Source: Petrosia ficiformis (taxonomy: Eukaryota; Porifera; Demospongiae; Haplosclerida; Petrosiidae). Taken from it: 64,000 bases of DNA. The notes beneath the pieces are model-generated. The model had not been told where the DNA came from. It made no database searches and saw only the letters and a list, made by a program, of their open reading frames with translations. Made by a program: the position numbers and the translations under genes. Where the stretch lies: the NCBI GenBank assembly GCA_947044365.1, contig OX345640.1:2731501-2795500 (forward strand), given 5' to 3'. Positions 1 through 32,576 of the stretch are shown here, piece by piece; position 1 is the stretch's first letter; each line of letters begins with the position of its first letter.

Positions 1-475
1 AATTACACAGTGCATACATTTATGCAAGCGTACAATTACACAGTGCATACATTTATGCAAGCGTACAATTACACAGTGCATACATTTAAGCAAACGTACA
101 ATTACACAGTGTATACATTTATGCAAGCATATAATTACACAGTGCATACATTTACGCAAACGTACAATTACACAGTGCATACATTTATGCAAGCGTACAA
201 TTACACAGTGCATACATTTATGCAAGCGTATAATTACACAGTGCATACATTTATGCAAGCGTATAATTACACAGTGCATACATTTATGCAAGCGTACAAT
301 TACACAGTGCATACATTTATGCAAGCGTATAATTACACAGTGCATACATTTATGCAAGCCTACAATTACACAGTGCATACATTTATGCAAGCCTACAATT
401 ACATAGTGCATACATTTATGCAAGCATACAATTACACAGTGCATACATTTATGCAAGCATACAATTACGCAAAGT
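1..475. repeat. 33-bp minisatellite, about 14 copies
   Basis: Tandem 33-bp units with few substitutions; each contains tgcatacatttatgcaag followed by a short AT-rich spacer and acacag. The array begins at or before the window edge and ends where unique sequence starts near 476. Because 33 is a multiple of three, the plus strand stays open for about 165 codons and would give an 11-residue repeat. That is a by-product of unit length, not evidence of a protein. It lies beyond the 3' end of WDR6. Confidence 0.95.
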
Positions 476-846
476 TGTTAGATTGCTCTACACAAAGGCA
501 TGGCTAAAAAGGTCTAGGCTTCACACACATATAAAAATATGGTTTAGTAGGTTTAACAGGTAAAATAAGAGTAGGTGTAGGCAAGTGAGACCATACCTCA
601 TTGTACTGGCTGATCAGTAAACTAATTCTGTGAAACCTGGTCTTATAAATTATGGTAGTTTTGAACAACTTCATTGCTTTCCAAGTTTCATTAACTAGCT
701 TCCCACTGAAGAGCTAGCATTCAAATCAAAATTACCATAATCCATAAAACCACAGCTAGTAATCATTATTATGTATTAATTATTTATTCATTGTTTAGGG
801 AACGTGACCGAGCAGTAGCACAAGGGTTAGCCCCTCCCATTATCCC
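476..846. other. unique AT-rich sequence downstream of WDR6
   Basis: No convincing coding exon, RNA gene or transposon end is seen here. It holds the likely 3' flank of the minus-strand WDR6 gene. Confidence 0.5.
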
Positions 847-3800
847 TCAAATGAAACAAGATATGCCTTGTTTCACTGGTGGAGGATTCAATCTGAAACA
901 AAGTCATAAACTAATAGAAACAGGACAACATTAGCTATAGAAAATAATGTATAAAATTTTATAATAATATTAATAACCATTACATTAATAAGTTTTATTA
1001 TTTCTATTCTAGTTGTATGCTAATACTCTGCATTCCCACTCCACATATAGCCACAGAATAGTACTTGTCTCTGTAGAGAGTTATAACACGTCAACTCAAT
1101 TGCAAACAAAACAAATAATTATAACAATAACTAATGTATCTCATAATCTAGCGCTGGTATTGATTATTACCAACCATTATGTTTAGTACTGGGTCAAGTG
1201 ATGTAACTTGTAATAAAGTGCTGGTAATGTCATTTCGTAAATTTTTGACACCTATTCTTTTTCAGAAAATGCTTATTTTCATTGAAACAATCAGATTTCA
1301 GGAGATAGATATAATCTCAGATTAACATCTCTTATTCATGTATCTAAAATAATTAATTTTTGGTTTATCATGAAATCCCATATCAGCGCATCACTATCAA
1401 ACGTAAATAGCTACATGTATAGGAACCATTATCATTTCTGTTTATATGGTACACATGTCTTTAGAGAGAAGGCTGGAATGAGTCTCAAAGGTTTGTACTT
1501 TTTTATTACTAGAAATCCACAAACCTATACTGTTTGTGATGACTAAGCTGTTAACGCCATTTAACTGCACACATGTTAGTCTTCCTACCTTATATGGTAT
1601 GCATACAATGCAGCCACATCAGCAACATCATGTAAGTACACTCTATTCCTCTTTAGAATAATCTCTTTATCAGTAATTACTGCATTATCTTTTGAAGACA
1701 ATTCTACTGTCCATAGAGTTAGCCTCTGGTCTACAGAGGTAGTCAGTAAGTGTTCTGATGATAGAAAACATACACCTGTATAACAAAGGGAGAGATTGTT
1801 AGTGAAGCAATAGATCATTACAGAAAATGATCTGAGAATTCAGGATAGGAAGTGTTCACACTATATAGCTTAGGGGCATCTGGGGGAGGGCACAGGAGGG
1901 GTATGTACCCCTTCGCACATTAATTTCACATTTCAATTGGAAATTCTCCTAGACACACTACAGTTACTACTGTTATATATATCAGGAGAATCTGTAAAAA
2001 CTGCTTTTGCCTGACATGTGAGACGTGTACCTATAGGCCTGGAATTCTTATTTCCAATGAAGTGCTGAAGAAATATGGTATTCTGTGTATAGTACTCTTC
2101 TGTTGGTTCTTGTTATTAGTAGACAGTGACTAACACACCTACCTGTGATAGTTGAATGGTGAGCATCTAATACAGTTACTTTTCCAGTAATCTTTAGACA
2201 ACTCTGACCAGTTGACAAAGATGTAACATTACATTGAGTCAATATCAAAGCATTATCATCGCCGACAGAAGCCACCATCAACAGAGAACTTTTATGACTA
2301 ACAGGAATCACAACCAGTGACAAGTCATTGATACCAGATTGGTGGGTTTTCAGTGACATTAAAGGTTTAAAAAGAATTGATTCCTCCTCTAGGTCTTGTG
2401 GTATTAGGACAGAGTCTGAATCCAGTTTTGAAGGATTGCCGTCCTCTCTGTATTCTTCTTGATCTCTTTCAATTGCTATTCCCTGACAGTATTTTCGAAT
2501 CACAGAGCCAAGGTCCCAAAATACAATATGTCCATCTGTTGCACAACTACATAGTATTACTGGTTTAACAGGTTTATCCTGACAGCTAGAATCTAAATCA
2601 CTAGCGGTTGTTATTGGACATACAATATGATGTATAGTGAGTATACAACGTTTGTGATAGTCAGTGGTGTCAATGAGACTAAAGATCTTCTCCTTCTCAG
2701 AATATGTGTATAGCCTATATAAATGAACTGGGAATCAGTCTCAGACTGTAGTATTATATTCTATATATGAACTGGGAATCAGTTTCAGACCACTATATAA
2801 TTATGTAAATGAACTGGGAATCAGTCTCAGACTATAGTACTATATCCTAAATTGATGAGACTCAAAAATCAGCCTCAGAGTGTCATATTCTTATATAAAT
2901 GAACTGGGAATCAGTCTCCTTTGACTATATCCTAGACTTGGGAATCAGTCTCACATATTGTAATATTATCATAAAATGAGGAATCAAACAAAAAAAAACA
3001 ACTTTTCACGAAAATGACCAGCAATCTTAGAGCATGTAACTAATGAAACTAGAAACTAGAAAAGCAGTGGGAATATCAGACTATGTGAAACTGGAAAGGT
3101 TACAAATAGAAGTACTTATGTGTATAATACAAAATAGTCATGATTGCATTTGGTGTGTTGCCATAGCATTTATATAAAGTATTTACTTGATCTGAATTGA
3201 TGCTACATGTACCTGATTTAATTTAGTGATGGATGACAGAATATTTCTAAAACTTGATAAATCAAATTTTTATTCTCACCTCATCACGCCATCAGAGCAG
3301 CCAGCAACGACACAAACCACTCCTTTTGTCAGGTTCATATATTCTATTTCAACTACATCACATAATTGGAGGCTAGTGAGAGATGTGATCCGACATTCAG
3401 GAGGGATGCTAGATATATCTTTCATCCTTCTCTTCCTTCTCTGAGGTCGAGAAGGAAGATGGTGAAGATTATACTCACAACAAAGAGACACAGGAATACC
3501 AGCTGTACCTGTAATGAACATGCGCATATATGAGAGACAAGCTAATCTGTAATGAACATGCATATATGTACTGATATATATATATATACAAGGAAAGATT
3601 ATAACATTTAGATGCAATGTGAATAATGTGCTTGTGCCTTTAATTAGATTAAATGGCAATTCTGACCTTCATAGCTATGTGGATACCAGGTTATATAATC
3701 TATATAATTATGTGACCAAGCAAGCGAAAAGGGATCAAAAGTAGCAAAATTTCAAATTGTATTTTTTAATTATTGTAATGATTCTAGATCATAATTGTTT

Positions 3801-5924
3801 CAATGACCGTACTACACTGCTATGCTTACAACATGCTATGCTTGCCTTGCTTAAACCGCCGAAGGTGGTATTAAGCTAGTTATTATAATTATAAATGTAT
3901 AATATAATATATAATTATTATAATTATTATAATAATAGTAATACAGTATACCTGTGTAAATAACCCAAGACTTCAAACTAGCTCTACCACCTCCTGAGAT
4001 TAGAAGACTGGCTTGATGATTGTATGTACTTTTAACACTAGTGAGTGCTTTAACAGATGAGATGTGTTCTCCTAGTCTTCTTACAACAGAAAGTGGAACT
4101 ACAGGAGAGAGAGAGAGACAGACAGAGATAGAGAGGGAAAGAGAGAGAAAGAGTTTATGCCATTGATTATGTGATTGTATTATTAAATGTCTTTGTTCAA
4201 TTGATAAAACCTGTTATACATGTATATGCATTATATACACTATCAATTATTATGACATCAACAAAATGAGTCTATATAATAAATATAATAATAATTATAT
4301 CAATATCCACCTAAAGGTTGAACAGATACAAGAACGATCGTACAGTCTTCACCACCGACAGCTAAAATAGCAGAGCCTTAATAATGAAGAAAAAATAATG
4401 ACACTGCTTGTCTGTTACTAATATTATATAAAATATACGAGTAATAAAGTACTTAGTATACCAGATTCACAGTGTCTGCTGGCTGAATCCAAACATTCAC
4501 TCAAAAGCATTTTGGCATATACGTATGTCATATGCCAGTTATACAGTATATAGTTAGCATATCTAATGTTTAGATATGTTTTCCATTCTTATACCAGGAT
4601 ACATTTACCTTTATCATTTCTATTTATTTCACAAATAGAAACTGCCTCACGACCTAAAAATGGTTCCTTAAGAGAGTACAAATATAACACGTACCTTGCC
4701 TTCCCAACGGAAATATGTTTATAATTCACTTACCTGTAATACAGAATTAACTAAACTATTTGAAACATCCTCCTGTACTACATGAACACTGGAACCCTTG
4801 ATAAAACTGAATAGAACCCTGCCTGTCTTTAAAGTCTGTAAAGAACTTATATTTCTTTTAGTTACGTAGTATTATCACAAACCCTTACTTCTTCAATAGG
4901 AGTGATGGCATATGATCTATGACCTCCTCCACACGGAAAGGTTAGGATAGGTTTATTAAGAGCACTACTAAAAAGAATGAAGTCACTCTATGAGAGAAAT
5001 AATCAGAATTAATGAATAATTGAAATCGTCTTCTTGTCTCTTACTCCATGAAAAGCTAATGTTATTAATCCATATTCTTCAGTGAAATGTATCCTATCAA
5101 TCCAGTCCATTCCTTTAATTGGCTAGAGTTAAATACATACACAAACACACACAAACATAGACACACACACATACATACATATATAGACACAAATACACAC
5201 AAACACACATACAACCATACACACAAACATAAACACACACACATACATACATATATAGACACAAATACACACAAACACACATACAACCATACACACAAAC
5301 ATAAACACACACACATACATAGACACAAATACACACAAACACACATACAACCATACATACAAACATAAACACACACACATACATACATATATAGACACAA
5401 TTACACACATACACATACAGCCATACACACCAATACATGCACAGACATTACAACTCACATGAAACTTGTTTACTTCCAGAAGATTCCATTCGTCTTTGGA
5501 AACTGGATTTATCGCAAATTGTCTACAATATCCATCTCTACCGGTGCTATATAAACTGTTTTTCCAGTACATAATACATGTGACTCCATTATGGCCATGA
5601 ATTGATTGAAATGATTGGACAGGAAGCTGTAGGGATGCAATATATAATACTCATTGTGCCTGGCAGCATACTAGCATAATTGGGCAAGTACTAGTCAGTA
5701 ATATGATAGATAGATACAATAGTGTATGGTAATGTAATATAGTTATGCATTACTACTCATTACCATGCTGTGCAGAATCCTCACCATTATGGTAAGGTAA
5801 TGAGTACATGAAGTGACTCACTGTATGTAATCTTTACCACGTGAGGGTGCTGTAGCTATAACATGCATACATCAGTTTTATGTGATATATGTAATATATG
5901 TATGTATGTATGTACGTACGTACA

Positions 5925-5958
<34 letters not shown>

Positions 5959-8900
5959 CATATATTCATACATACATACATACATACATACGTACATACA
6001 TTACACTGTACATTACATATATCACATAAAACTGAGTCAATTTATCTGTTATCAAATAAATCTCAAAACTTGTGAAATAATATCTATATAATTTATAATT
6101 ATAGTCTCATTCCCAGACTTTCCATAGGAATAGGAATATGACTATAACTCACATGTACATTACTAGGTACTCTGGAATCTAAATGCTCATCAAATACTAT
6201 TAAGTACACATGTAAGGACCCTTTCCTATCACCACACACTAAACAGACAGGACGAGGAGTGAGATCTGTATCTACTATCTTCTGATGTCGCTGAGAATCT
6301 AGTTCAGGGCTTAAAACAAGAGCTGATACAATCCAACGATGTTTGGAGAGAGGTAGGGTTAAATGTACAAGTGGAGCAATGGATAAAGATTTGTTCATAT
6401 CAACAGATATCCTCCAGCAAATCTATGAAAAATTACAAATTTTATTTGTCAAAGAAAGCGCTCAGCGCTCACCATTTCTCCATCAGGACCACAAGACAAT
6501 AACGTCTCTTCTTGAAGATAAGTGATTGATATTACATTATCATTTTTTATCCATCCCAACCATGTAAGTGAAAACATTTTACCACGATGAGCACTCCATT
6601 CACACATAACTAGAAACAAATATACTTAGTCACACGCATTTAGTAAAATGTAAAGAGAATTGTAACATGTAAGCATGTACATAAATATGTATGTACATAC
6701 ATATCTATGTACATATGCATACGCACTGTGTTATTGTACACAGCTTGTGTGATTGTGTATGCACTATGTAGACATGCTATGTTATTGAGTATGCTGTTTG
6801 TTTCTGCAATGAATTTAAATTAATATATAATATAATACTAGCTGTAATAATAATAATAATAATAATTATTATTATTATTATTATAATATAAGGTAAAATA
6901 AACAATATATATATATATATAATATATATTATATGTGACATACTTTTCGTATCAGACAAGTGAATTATTTTTACCAGTCCTTCCAAATTTCCCAAAGCTA
7001 GCAGTGGAATCAGATTGGCTACAGACATAATACTGTAGCCTGCAAATCGTGAATCATTGACAAGTGGTTGCCAAACTGTACAGGTATGAGAATGTGAGAA
7101 AGAAGTTGTAAGTGTAAGAGGAGGATCAGGAGAGATATCTTCAAGATGAGCTTTAAGAATAGATCTATAGAAGAAGTAAATTAAATTAAATTATCTATTT
7201 ACAAATGTTAGAAACAACAACTGCTACAACTTAGCAACTACAGTAGAATCACTTGAGTTGAAACTGAATTCATTGTAATTACTATAGAAATGAGCTTCTT
7301 TTGCACGAGCTTAGTACAATTACCAACATGATTATCTCAGATTCAGTTCACATGTATACAGTACGATAATCAACAGTGATTGACCCATAGTAGTACAAAA
7401 TTGGTGAATTTACAACTATGAATTTATGATAAACTCAGTTTCAACTCAACATGATTCTAATTTATAATATGTGTAACCATGGTAACTCTAATAATAATAT
7501 TTCATAGAACTGACCCATCTTCTGTTAGACATAACAAATCGTCACCTCTCAGAGAAATTAGACGAGGTGTAATGGACTAAAATCAAAGAATGTATTAGAT
7601 CAACAGATAATTGTGATATACATCTGCAATGTATTCTGTATAATAATGGTTATTAACTACAATTCAGCTTCAGTTATTAACTAATTCATTTGTCAATTAT
7701 TATTATTCATAATTAATCTTATTATTATCAATTATTAATTCATTTGTTAATTATTATTAATTCATTTGTTAATTATTCATAATTCATCTGTCAATCATTA
7801 TTAATTCATTTGTTAATTATTATTAATTTCTTCATTTGTTAATTATTATGTACCTTTGAGTTACCAGCTGTTGGTAAAGGAAGCTCTTTTATCCTTATTC
7901 CTATAAACAGAAAGAAAATAAATATACCAAATTATATACAACCAGTTCTAAATTGACTTTCATTGTACATTTTGCAAAAATTTCCTTTAAATGTTCAATA
8001 TTTTATCATTTTGTAGAAAGTAAAATTTTTTATACTAGCAGTCAATCTAGTTATTGATCTTCCAGAATAAAATGTTCTAGTTTCTTGTCCAAATATAACA
8101 GATTTATACAAACTAACGATGTTGCTATGTTATATGATTAAAGAATAGATCAACATCATCTGCAGAATTATGATACTGCTGTCTGTTCATTTTTCTTCTT
8201 GCATGTAAATACAGTGCCTTGTGTCTGGTTTGTACAATTTTGTTTGTAATCATGTTGCCATGGATACACATACCTATGTTATATGATTAAAAAGGTTTAG
8301 GTTTATTTATTAATGGACCAATCAGCTAAAAGCTGCTTTTAAAAGGTACATATGACGTATAGTTATTATAGTTATGCATCAACATCTGCAGAATTATGAT
8401 ACTGCTGTCTGTTCACTTTAACATTGTCCTCAAAATTAGGATGTGATAACTTTATATGTACTATAGTGTATAGTTTAGGAACTTAATAATGTCACTTAAT
8501 AACATAATGTTGGTGTGAGTACATACACAAAAGGAATGATAACAAAGATGATAATATGAAATTGTGTTTACAATTAATTATGTTGTCAATCTCTATAGTC
8601 TGTTCACATTCATGATGACATCAAAATTATGATGTGATGACTTTATATGTACTATAGTGTACAGTTTAATGCCATAAAGGTTAATACATAACCTTGTGAG
8701 GTTATGCTGTAATGAAACAATGGATTGAAATTTTACATACACAAAAAGGAACAAGAAGGATATTATATGAAAATGGTAAAGGTAAAAACATTGATTGTCA
8801 TTCCAAACTAGAGGTCAATGTGAATGGTCTTTACCATCAGTTGTTTTCTTTCTAAAATCAAATGTACGTATAGCACAGTCTCCACCACCAGTAGCCTACG

Positions 8901-11900
8901 TCATAAAAGAATGACTATGTAGCAACTATTAACCAGTATACCTTACCACTAATCCATTGTCCCTGTCCAATGTTACACTCCATATATTTCTACCCTAAAA
9001 AAAAAATATTGTGAATGTATTACATATGTATCTCATGACCAGTAATTATATATATTTCCTAGCATGCCAGATGGCATATGAATTACAATTGAATGCATTT
9101 TCTGTAGTCATAGTTACGTACCTTATGGCCAGTGATTATTTGTAAACATCCCTTGTGTTTTTCCCACACTCGACAGGTAGCATCTTCACTAATACTGAGG
9201 ACACAGGAAGATGAAAGCCACACAGCATTCCATACCCTAGCAGTGTGACCATACAATGTGTGACTACACTGTATATCATGATTCCTAATGGAATGATGAG
9301 ATACTATGAGTGATGATCAGTTCAGTGTAATAGATGGTTCAGAGATAGTACATAGTACTAATTAAAGGTCAATCATATTCACCTTAAACTCAGAAAAATG
9401 TTCGTAACACCAATTTCATATAATTATCCTTCTCATTATTTTTTGTGTATGTGAAATTTCAATCCATTGCTTCATTATTGAGTTACAGTATAATCATGTA
9501 TTAATCTTATGACATTAAACTATACACTATAGTACATATAAAGTCATCACATCATAATTATTAAGTCATAATCAATTTAGTATACTATTACATAATAGTA
9601 CAGTAATGTGTTATTATCTATGGGAAGTTAGTAACTGATCTTCAACACATTAGTACTATTATAATCATAGTAATATTAATTCCATTGTCATTTAAAAGTA
9701 TATACACAAGCAACTGACTTCCTTGTACATATATCTGATGGTACTGTGCTAGAAGAATACTGTAATATTGTGAGCCTGAGATAGTGACCAATAGTCAGCA
9801 ACTTGTTAAGATAATTGTTTTAGTATGTGGAAAATAGAACATGTGGTATTATTTACACAGCTAAATAAAACATGTAGTATCATTTACGTAGCTAAATAGA
9901 ACATGTGGTATTTATTATTTACGTAGCTAAATAGAACATGTGGTATTACGCAGCTAAATAGAACATGGTATTATTTACGCAGCTAAATAAAACATGTGGT
10001 ATTATTTACACAGCTAAATAGAACATGTGGTATTATTTACACAGCTAAATAGAACATGTGGTATTATTTACGCAGCTAAATAGAACATGTGGTATTATTT
10101 ACACAGCTAAATAAAACATATGATATTATGTACAACACATACATATAATAATTATAGTAGGATCGAAGGCTAACTCCCTAGTAGGGGGCTTGCTCAGGCT
10201 TGCCCCAATATTATTAATACATAACATACATGAACAATATCATTAATGATATCCTACCTCTTCATCTTCCAGTCTGCAGGAATATCCCATATTCTAACAG
10301 ATCTATCGTCAGACACTGATACCAGCTGACTCAGATCATCATTAAAGTTCATACCAAATATAACACCCTGTACACAACAAAACATAACAAAAATTAATAC
10401 TACTGAATGAATTGTTAAATTCATATAACACCCTGTACACAACAAAACATAACACAAATAATACCACGTACTGTATGTATTATTAAATTTATATCAAATA
10501 TAACACCCTGTACACAACAAAACATAACACAAATAATACTACGTACTGTATGTATTACTAAATTTATATCAAATATAACACCCTGTACACAACAAAACAT
10601 AACAACAATTAATACTACTGTGTGTATTGTTAAAATTAAACCAAATACAACACCTTGTTCCTAGAAAACTACCCCACACAGTATTAACTTCATATTAATT
10701 AGCATAAATCATTGACTGAACAGGAGACTATCTTCAGTATCTAGAAAAAACTCTCATCTTTCGAAATATTTTATGAACAAGTGTTAAATACTACTGAATG
10801 CGTGTGTTGTTCCATATCTAGCTAGCTCTGGTCTAGAAATAAATTTCCACTTTCAAAATAACAGCTTTGTTTCCATAGCTACAGGTCCATATGCTTATTA
10901 TCATACCATTTCTCCATGTGGCAAAGTTTTATTAAAAAAGTAAATTATAATCTCATACCTTGTGACCTTTCAATATCAAAGAGACACTGTTTGGAGTAGA
11001 AGGTTCAAAGGTCATATGTGGATCTGGTTTATCAATATTCCATAACAAGATCTGATTGAAAACAGTACCAGATGAAACAGCGATATCGTTAGTGATATTG
11101 TTGAACTTCAACTGAGCAGAATATCTGAAAATAACAGTCAAGTCATCACAAAACAAAATACACTACAAATTATTAATGATCACCATACCTTTCAGTCTAC
11201 ACTACACAGCATATGGTAATGATTTCATCTTTTTAGCAATGTCTTTAACTGCTGTTCACTGGTCAGTAATATAGGACTATCCAGCCATCTTTTCTCAGTG
11301 TAAACATGACCCGCATTTCTTATTTACTGAAGTAAACCACAAAGGAGTTGTCAAGTTGTCCAAACATTTCTTTATTAATAGCTAGAATAGACAATAATTA
11401 TTACTGGATAGCCAGCCGACCATATACCTGACCAGTGAAAAAATGTTAAAGACATTGTTATATAGTAAAAACCAAATCCTTTAGAACTTCATCTTTTATA
11501 ACGATTCTCAGAAGGATTGTCATAACTTTAGTTTGGAATGACAAATACGTTATCTTTTGACCTGCACCATTTTCATATTATCATCCTTCCCATTCTTTTT
11601 GTTTATGTCAAATTCCAATCATTATTTAGTCACAATATTGTAAATAACAACAGAAGTAGAGTGGTGTTGCACCATGCTAAATATGGCTAGGGCTTATATT
11701 TTTTGGGGGTGCTCTCCCAGGAAATGTTTAAAATTCAAGCCCTTTGAGATTGTTTTAGGCAGATTCTGGGCCCACAGAAGGCTTGTAGCTGAGATGTTGT
11801 TGCATGTTGAAATAAAATTTGTCTGAAATTTAGGGGGAGGGATATCCCTCCCTTCCACTCCTCTATATGAAACCTTGCATATAATTCTATATATATTAAA

Positions 11901-13030
11901 GGATACAGGAGACAGTTCACTTCAGATAGATATATTAATTCAGTATTAGATTGTGAATCAAATATTGTGACACAATTATGAGCCAATGCTATAGCAACTT
12001 TAAAATTCTCTAATGAATTATACATTATCCATTCCACATCAAGTATCCAATCTTGTTTAGTATATACTTGAGACAATTCAGATACACTGTGTGTGTGTGT
12101 GTGGTGTGGTGTGAGTGTGTGTGTAAGTGTGTGTGTGTGGATGTGTGGTGTAGTGTGTGTAATTAATAATAATACATACATTATAATTCATTAATAAAAT
12201 TAAATAATTAATTATACAAAACATTTACATACAATTATATTAACACTAAAAACAATATCGTTCTTTTGTTACCTAATATTGAATTTTGTATCACAACACA
12301 GCTGTAATATTCTATATGTCTTCTGTCCGAACACAAGAACAGGTTGTCTTGTTGTATCAATGGACTTGGTATCTGCCGATAAAATATTATTTTCATGGTG
12401 TAACACATAGCTCATTGTTATGAGTTGTGCTATGCCCAGAATCACTGAGGTGTATTTCCTAGAATCACTGAGGTGTATTTCCTCAGGGACTGGACCCATT
12501 TGGGGGGCCCAGAGCTTCTTAGTTTTTTTTACATATACTTGTTTAAAAGACAAAAAAAGTACAAACATACAAGTTAAACATTATAACGCTGGGCCCAATA
12601 CGCTATCTCAGCATATCCCTGGCTATGCTTGAGTTCTTTAATATATTACATAGGTAAAAGTTATAGTACATAGTTAATTGCACAGCACACCTTGAGGTCC
12701 TAATCGAATGCCATGAACTCTTTTCGATGGTAAAACTTCTAGATTGTGAAGAACGACACCAGAATGTGATAAAATCTTCATTACAGGACCCTCACCTGAA
12801 GAGTATGGAATTACATGTACATGTACATAGCAAAGATATGTACATGTAGGTATGTACATGTATAATAAAGGTATGTACATGCATGTACATGCATGTACAT
12901 GATGTATATAAATACATATACAATGTCTAATAATATTATCAGGTCTGTTAGTACCAGATAAAATAAATTTCTCGTTTCCAAGTGATACATACTGCAGAGC
13001 TGTTACAGGCAAGAATCCATATTTCTCCAT
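847..13030 (-). CDS. WDR6: WD repeat-containing protein 6 (WDR6), 25 exons
   Basis: WD40 protein of the WDR6/Trm734 family, which partners the FTSJ1/Trm7 methyltransferase for 2'-O-methylation of the tRNA anticodon loop. Minus-strand exons in order: 12955-13030, 12691-12795, 12273-12429, 11907-12086, 10959-11124, 10258-10367, 9122-9284, 8947-8994, 8835-8895, 7854-7900, 7515-7576, 6944-7164, 6473-6609, 6153-6422, 5459-5626, 5045-5122, 4889-4987, 4734-4835, 4609-4666, 4311-4361, 3952-4098, 3280-3508, 2143-2714, 1589-1775 and tentatively 847-892. All phases agree; the total is 3,540 nt, 1,179 aa, close to the human protein (about 1,120). Diagnostic stretches are GVIFGMNF..DDRSVRIWD, HTARVWNAVWL, VCGDRKGSLHVY, YSTGRDGY, CGGGHRS and SVDQRLTLW followed by HDVADVA. 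Start: first ATG, at 13030, matching the family N-terminus (LPVTALQYV). The last exon is weak: it fits phase and ends in TGA but is not recognisable. The first 24 exons are secure. Confidence 0.9.
893..1588. other. last intron of WDR6 (tentative)
   Basis: No repeats or other exons were recognised. If the exon at 847-892 is wrong, the true last WDR6 exon probably lies in this stretch. Confidence 0.4.
2715..2965. repeat. degenerate repeat next to the WDR6 exon 23 acceptor
   Basis: About five imperfect units containing gaactgggaatcagtctcag. The first unit abuts the acceptor of exon 23 on the minus strand, so the array repeats sequence from just upstream of the real splice site. On the minus strand each unit reads as a pyrimidine-containing stretch ending near CCCAG. 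Confidence 0.8.
5136..5440. repeat. CA-rich compound repeat in WDR6 intron
   Basis: Plus-strand acacaca and tacatacata tracts are organised in longer near-identical units of roughly 60-70 bp. It lies between WDR6 exons 5045-5122 and 5459-5626. Long open frames on both strands here are low-complexity artefacts. Confidence 0.85.
5896..6000. repeat. (CATA)n / tacgta microsatellite with dyad symmetry
   Basis: Plus-strand gtatgtatgtacgtacgtac runs directly into a catacata tract, giving a self-complementary microsatellite within a WDR6 intron. The wider flanks also mirror each other (gtgatatatgtaatatatg and catatatcac). Confidence 0.8.
7680..7858. repeat. AT-rich tandem repeat
   Basis: Imperfect units of the form ttaattattattaattcattt are repeated several times, ending at the donor of the WDR6 exon 7854-7900. 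Confidence 0.7.
7901..8834. other. WDR6 intron with a dispersed repeat pair
   Basis: This intron holds two diverged copies of a segment containing atgatgtgatgactttatatgtactatagtgta. A related copy lies in inverse orientation near 9400-9560 and others near 11460-11660 and 28060-28280. It is probably a dispersed repeat family; no ends were identified. Confidence 0.5.
9825..10125. repeat. about 31-bp minisatellite in WDR6 intron 6
   Basis: Eight or nine units of the form cagctaaatagaacatgtgg plus an attattta spacer, with a few substitutions and length variants. There is no unique sequence between units, so this is a tandem repeat and not a repeat-spacer array. Confidence 0.9.
10355..10640. repeat. 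minisatellite duplicating the WDR6 exon 6 acceptor
   Basis: About four units of roughly 62-80 bp. Each contains ataacaccctgtacacaaca, which on the minus strand is a TGTTGTGTACAG acceptor followed by the first bases of exon 6 (GGTGTTAT). The real exon ends at 10367, and the copies extend upstream in transcription order from there. Confidence 0.88.
12085..12165. repeat. (GT)n tract forming the WDR6 exon 4 acceptor
   Basis: Plus-strand tgtgtgtg with interruptions. On the minus strand this is a CA repeat that ends in CACAG immediately before exon 4, so the acceptor lacks a normal polypyrimidine run next to the AG. Confidence 0.7.
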
Positions 13031-13154
13031 TCTGGCATCTGCGCATGTACATAAAATTTGTAAAATTGGCAAATAATAATAATCTCATAAGAGGGTGTGT
13101 CGTTGATGAATTCATCAATTATCATATCAACATAGTAGAGAAACAGGACTTATT
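13031..13154. promoter_or_regulatory. bidirectional promoter interval WDR6 / tankyrase
   Basis: Only 124 bp separate the start codons of two divergent genes, so both 5' UTRs and core promoters must overlap or sit here, unless an upstream noncoding exon exists. I see no clear TATA box at a sensible distance. Confidence 0.75.
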
Positions 13155-31944
<18,790 letters not shown>

Positions 31945-32576
31945 AAACAAAAACAAAATTTATGTAGTATATATTAATAGTGTATGTAGAACATACTGTA
32001 TTTACAAATTCTAATTAATGTCTCTGGAATGGCTGCAACAACAATATTTGTGGGCTTTCAAATTGTGGTTTGGGTTTCAGGACTGATTCTGACTGAATTT
32101 TGGAACTGAAACATGCTATGGAAGACCCATACATTTACAAGTCAGCTATTTAAGAATTGAAATGTTAAACTTTGAAAAAGAATTTCTACCAACCATACAA
32201 TGGAAACTGCTGAAGTTTTCTCTAGTTAGCCAGACTCCACCCCTAATAATCGGACGGGCGTGGAGTCTGGCTTGCAAGACTAAGCAAATCATCATTCTTG
32301 AATGGCTCCCCCTCCAGTATGAATTGAAATAAACCACAAGTCTGGCATTATAATTTTAGTATTTGCACTCTAGCAATTTGTAAAGTTGATTATGAATATT
32401 TGTGATGTAGTCTCACGTAGCGCTATAGCCAGATCCAACTGGGTTGGGTCTAGTTACATGGGACTAGATTTGATACAGATACGTAGTTTCAAATAATTGT
32501 GATTGAATTTACAATATAAAATCATTATAAATAAACTGAGACTAAGTTCAGCAAACAATAATTATAGGTTTGAAAT
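31945..32576. other. convergent 3' flank between tankyrase and eIF3a
   Basis: The stop codons of the two genes face each other across 632 bp. A plus-strand AATAAA at about 32327 could serve tankyrase. An inverted pair, cagactccaccc near 32230 and gtggagtctgg near 32260, forms a small hairpin. No gene was found. Confidence 0.6.

Noticed and set aside
10..507. 165-codon open frame with an 11-residue repeat
   Set aside because: It is the translation of a 33-bp minisatellite; no start context, splice signals or recognisable protein support it.
5863..6091. Overlapping open frames of about 70 codons
   Set aside because: They read through a tacata microsatellite in a WDR6 intron.
9825..10125. Regularly spaced repeats resembling a CRISPR array
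   Set aside because: Units are head to tail without unique spacers, and the setting is an intron of an animal gene.
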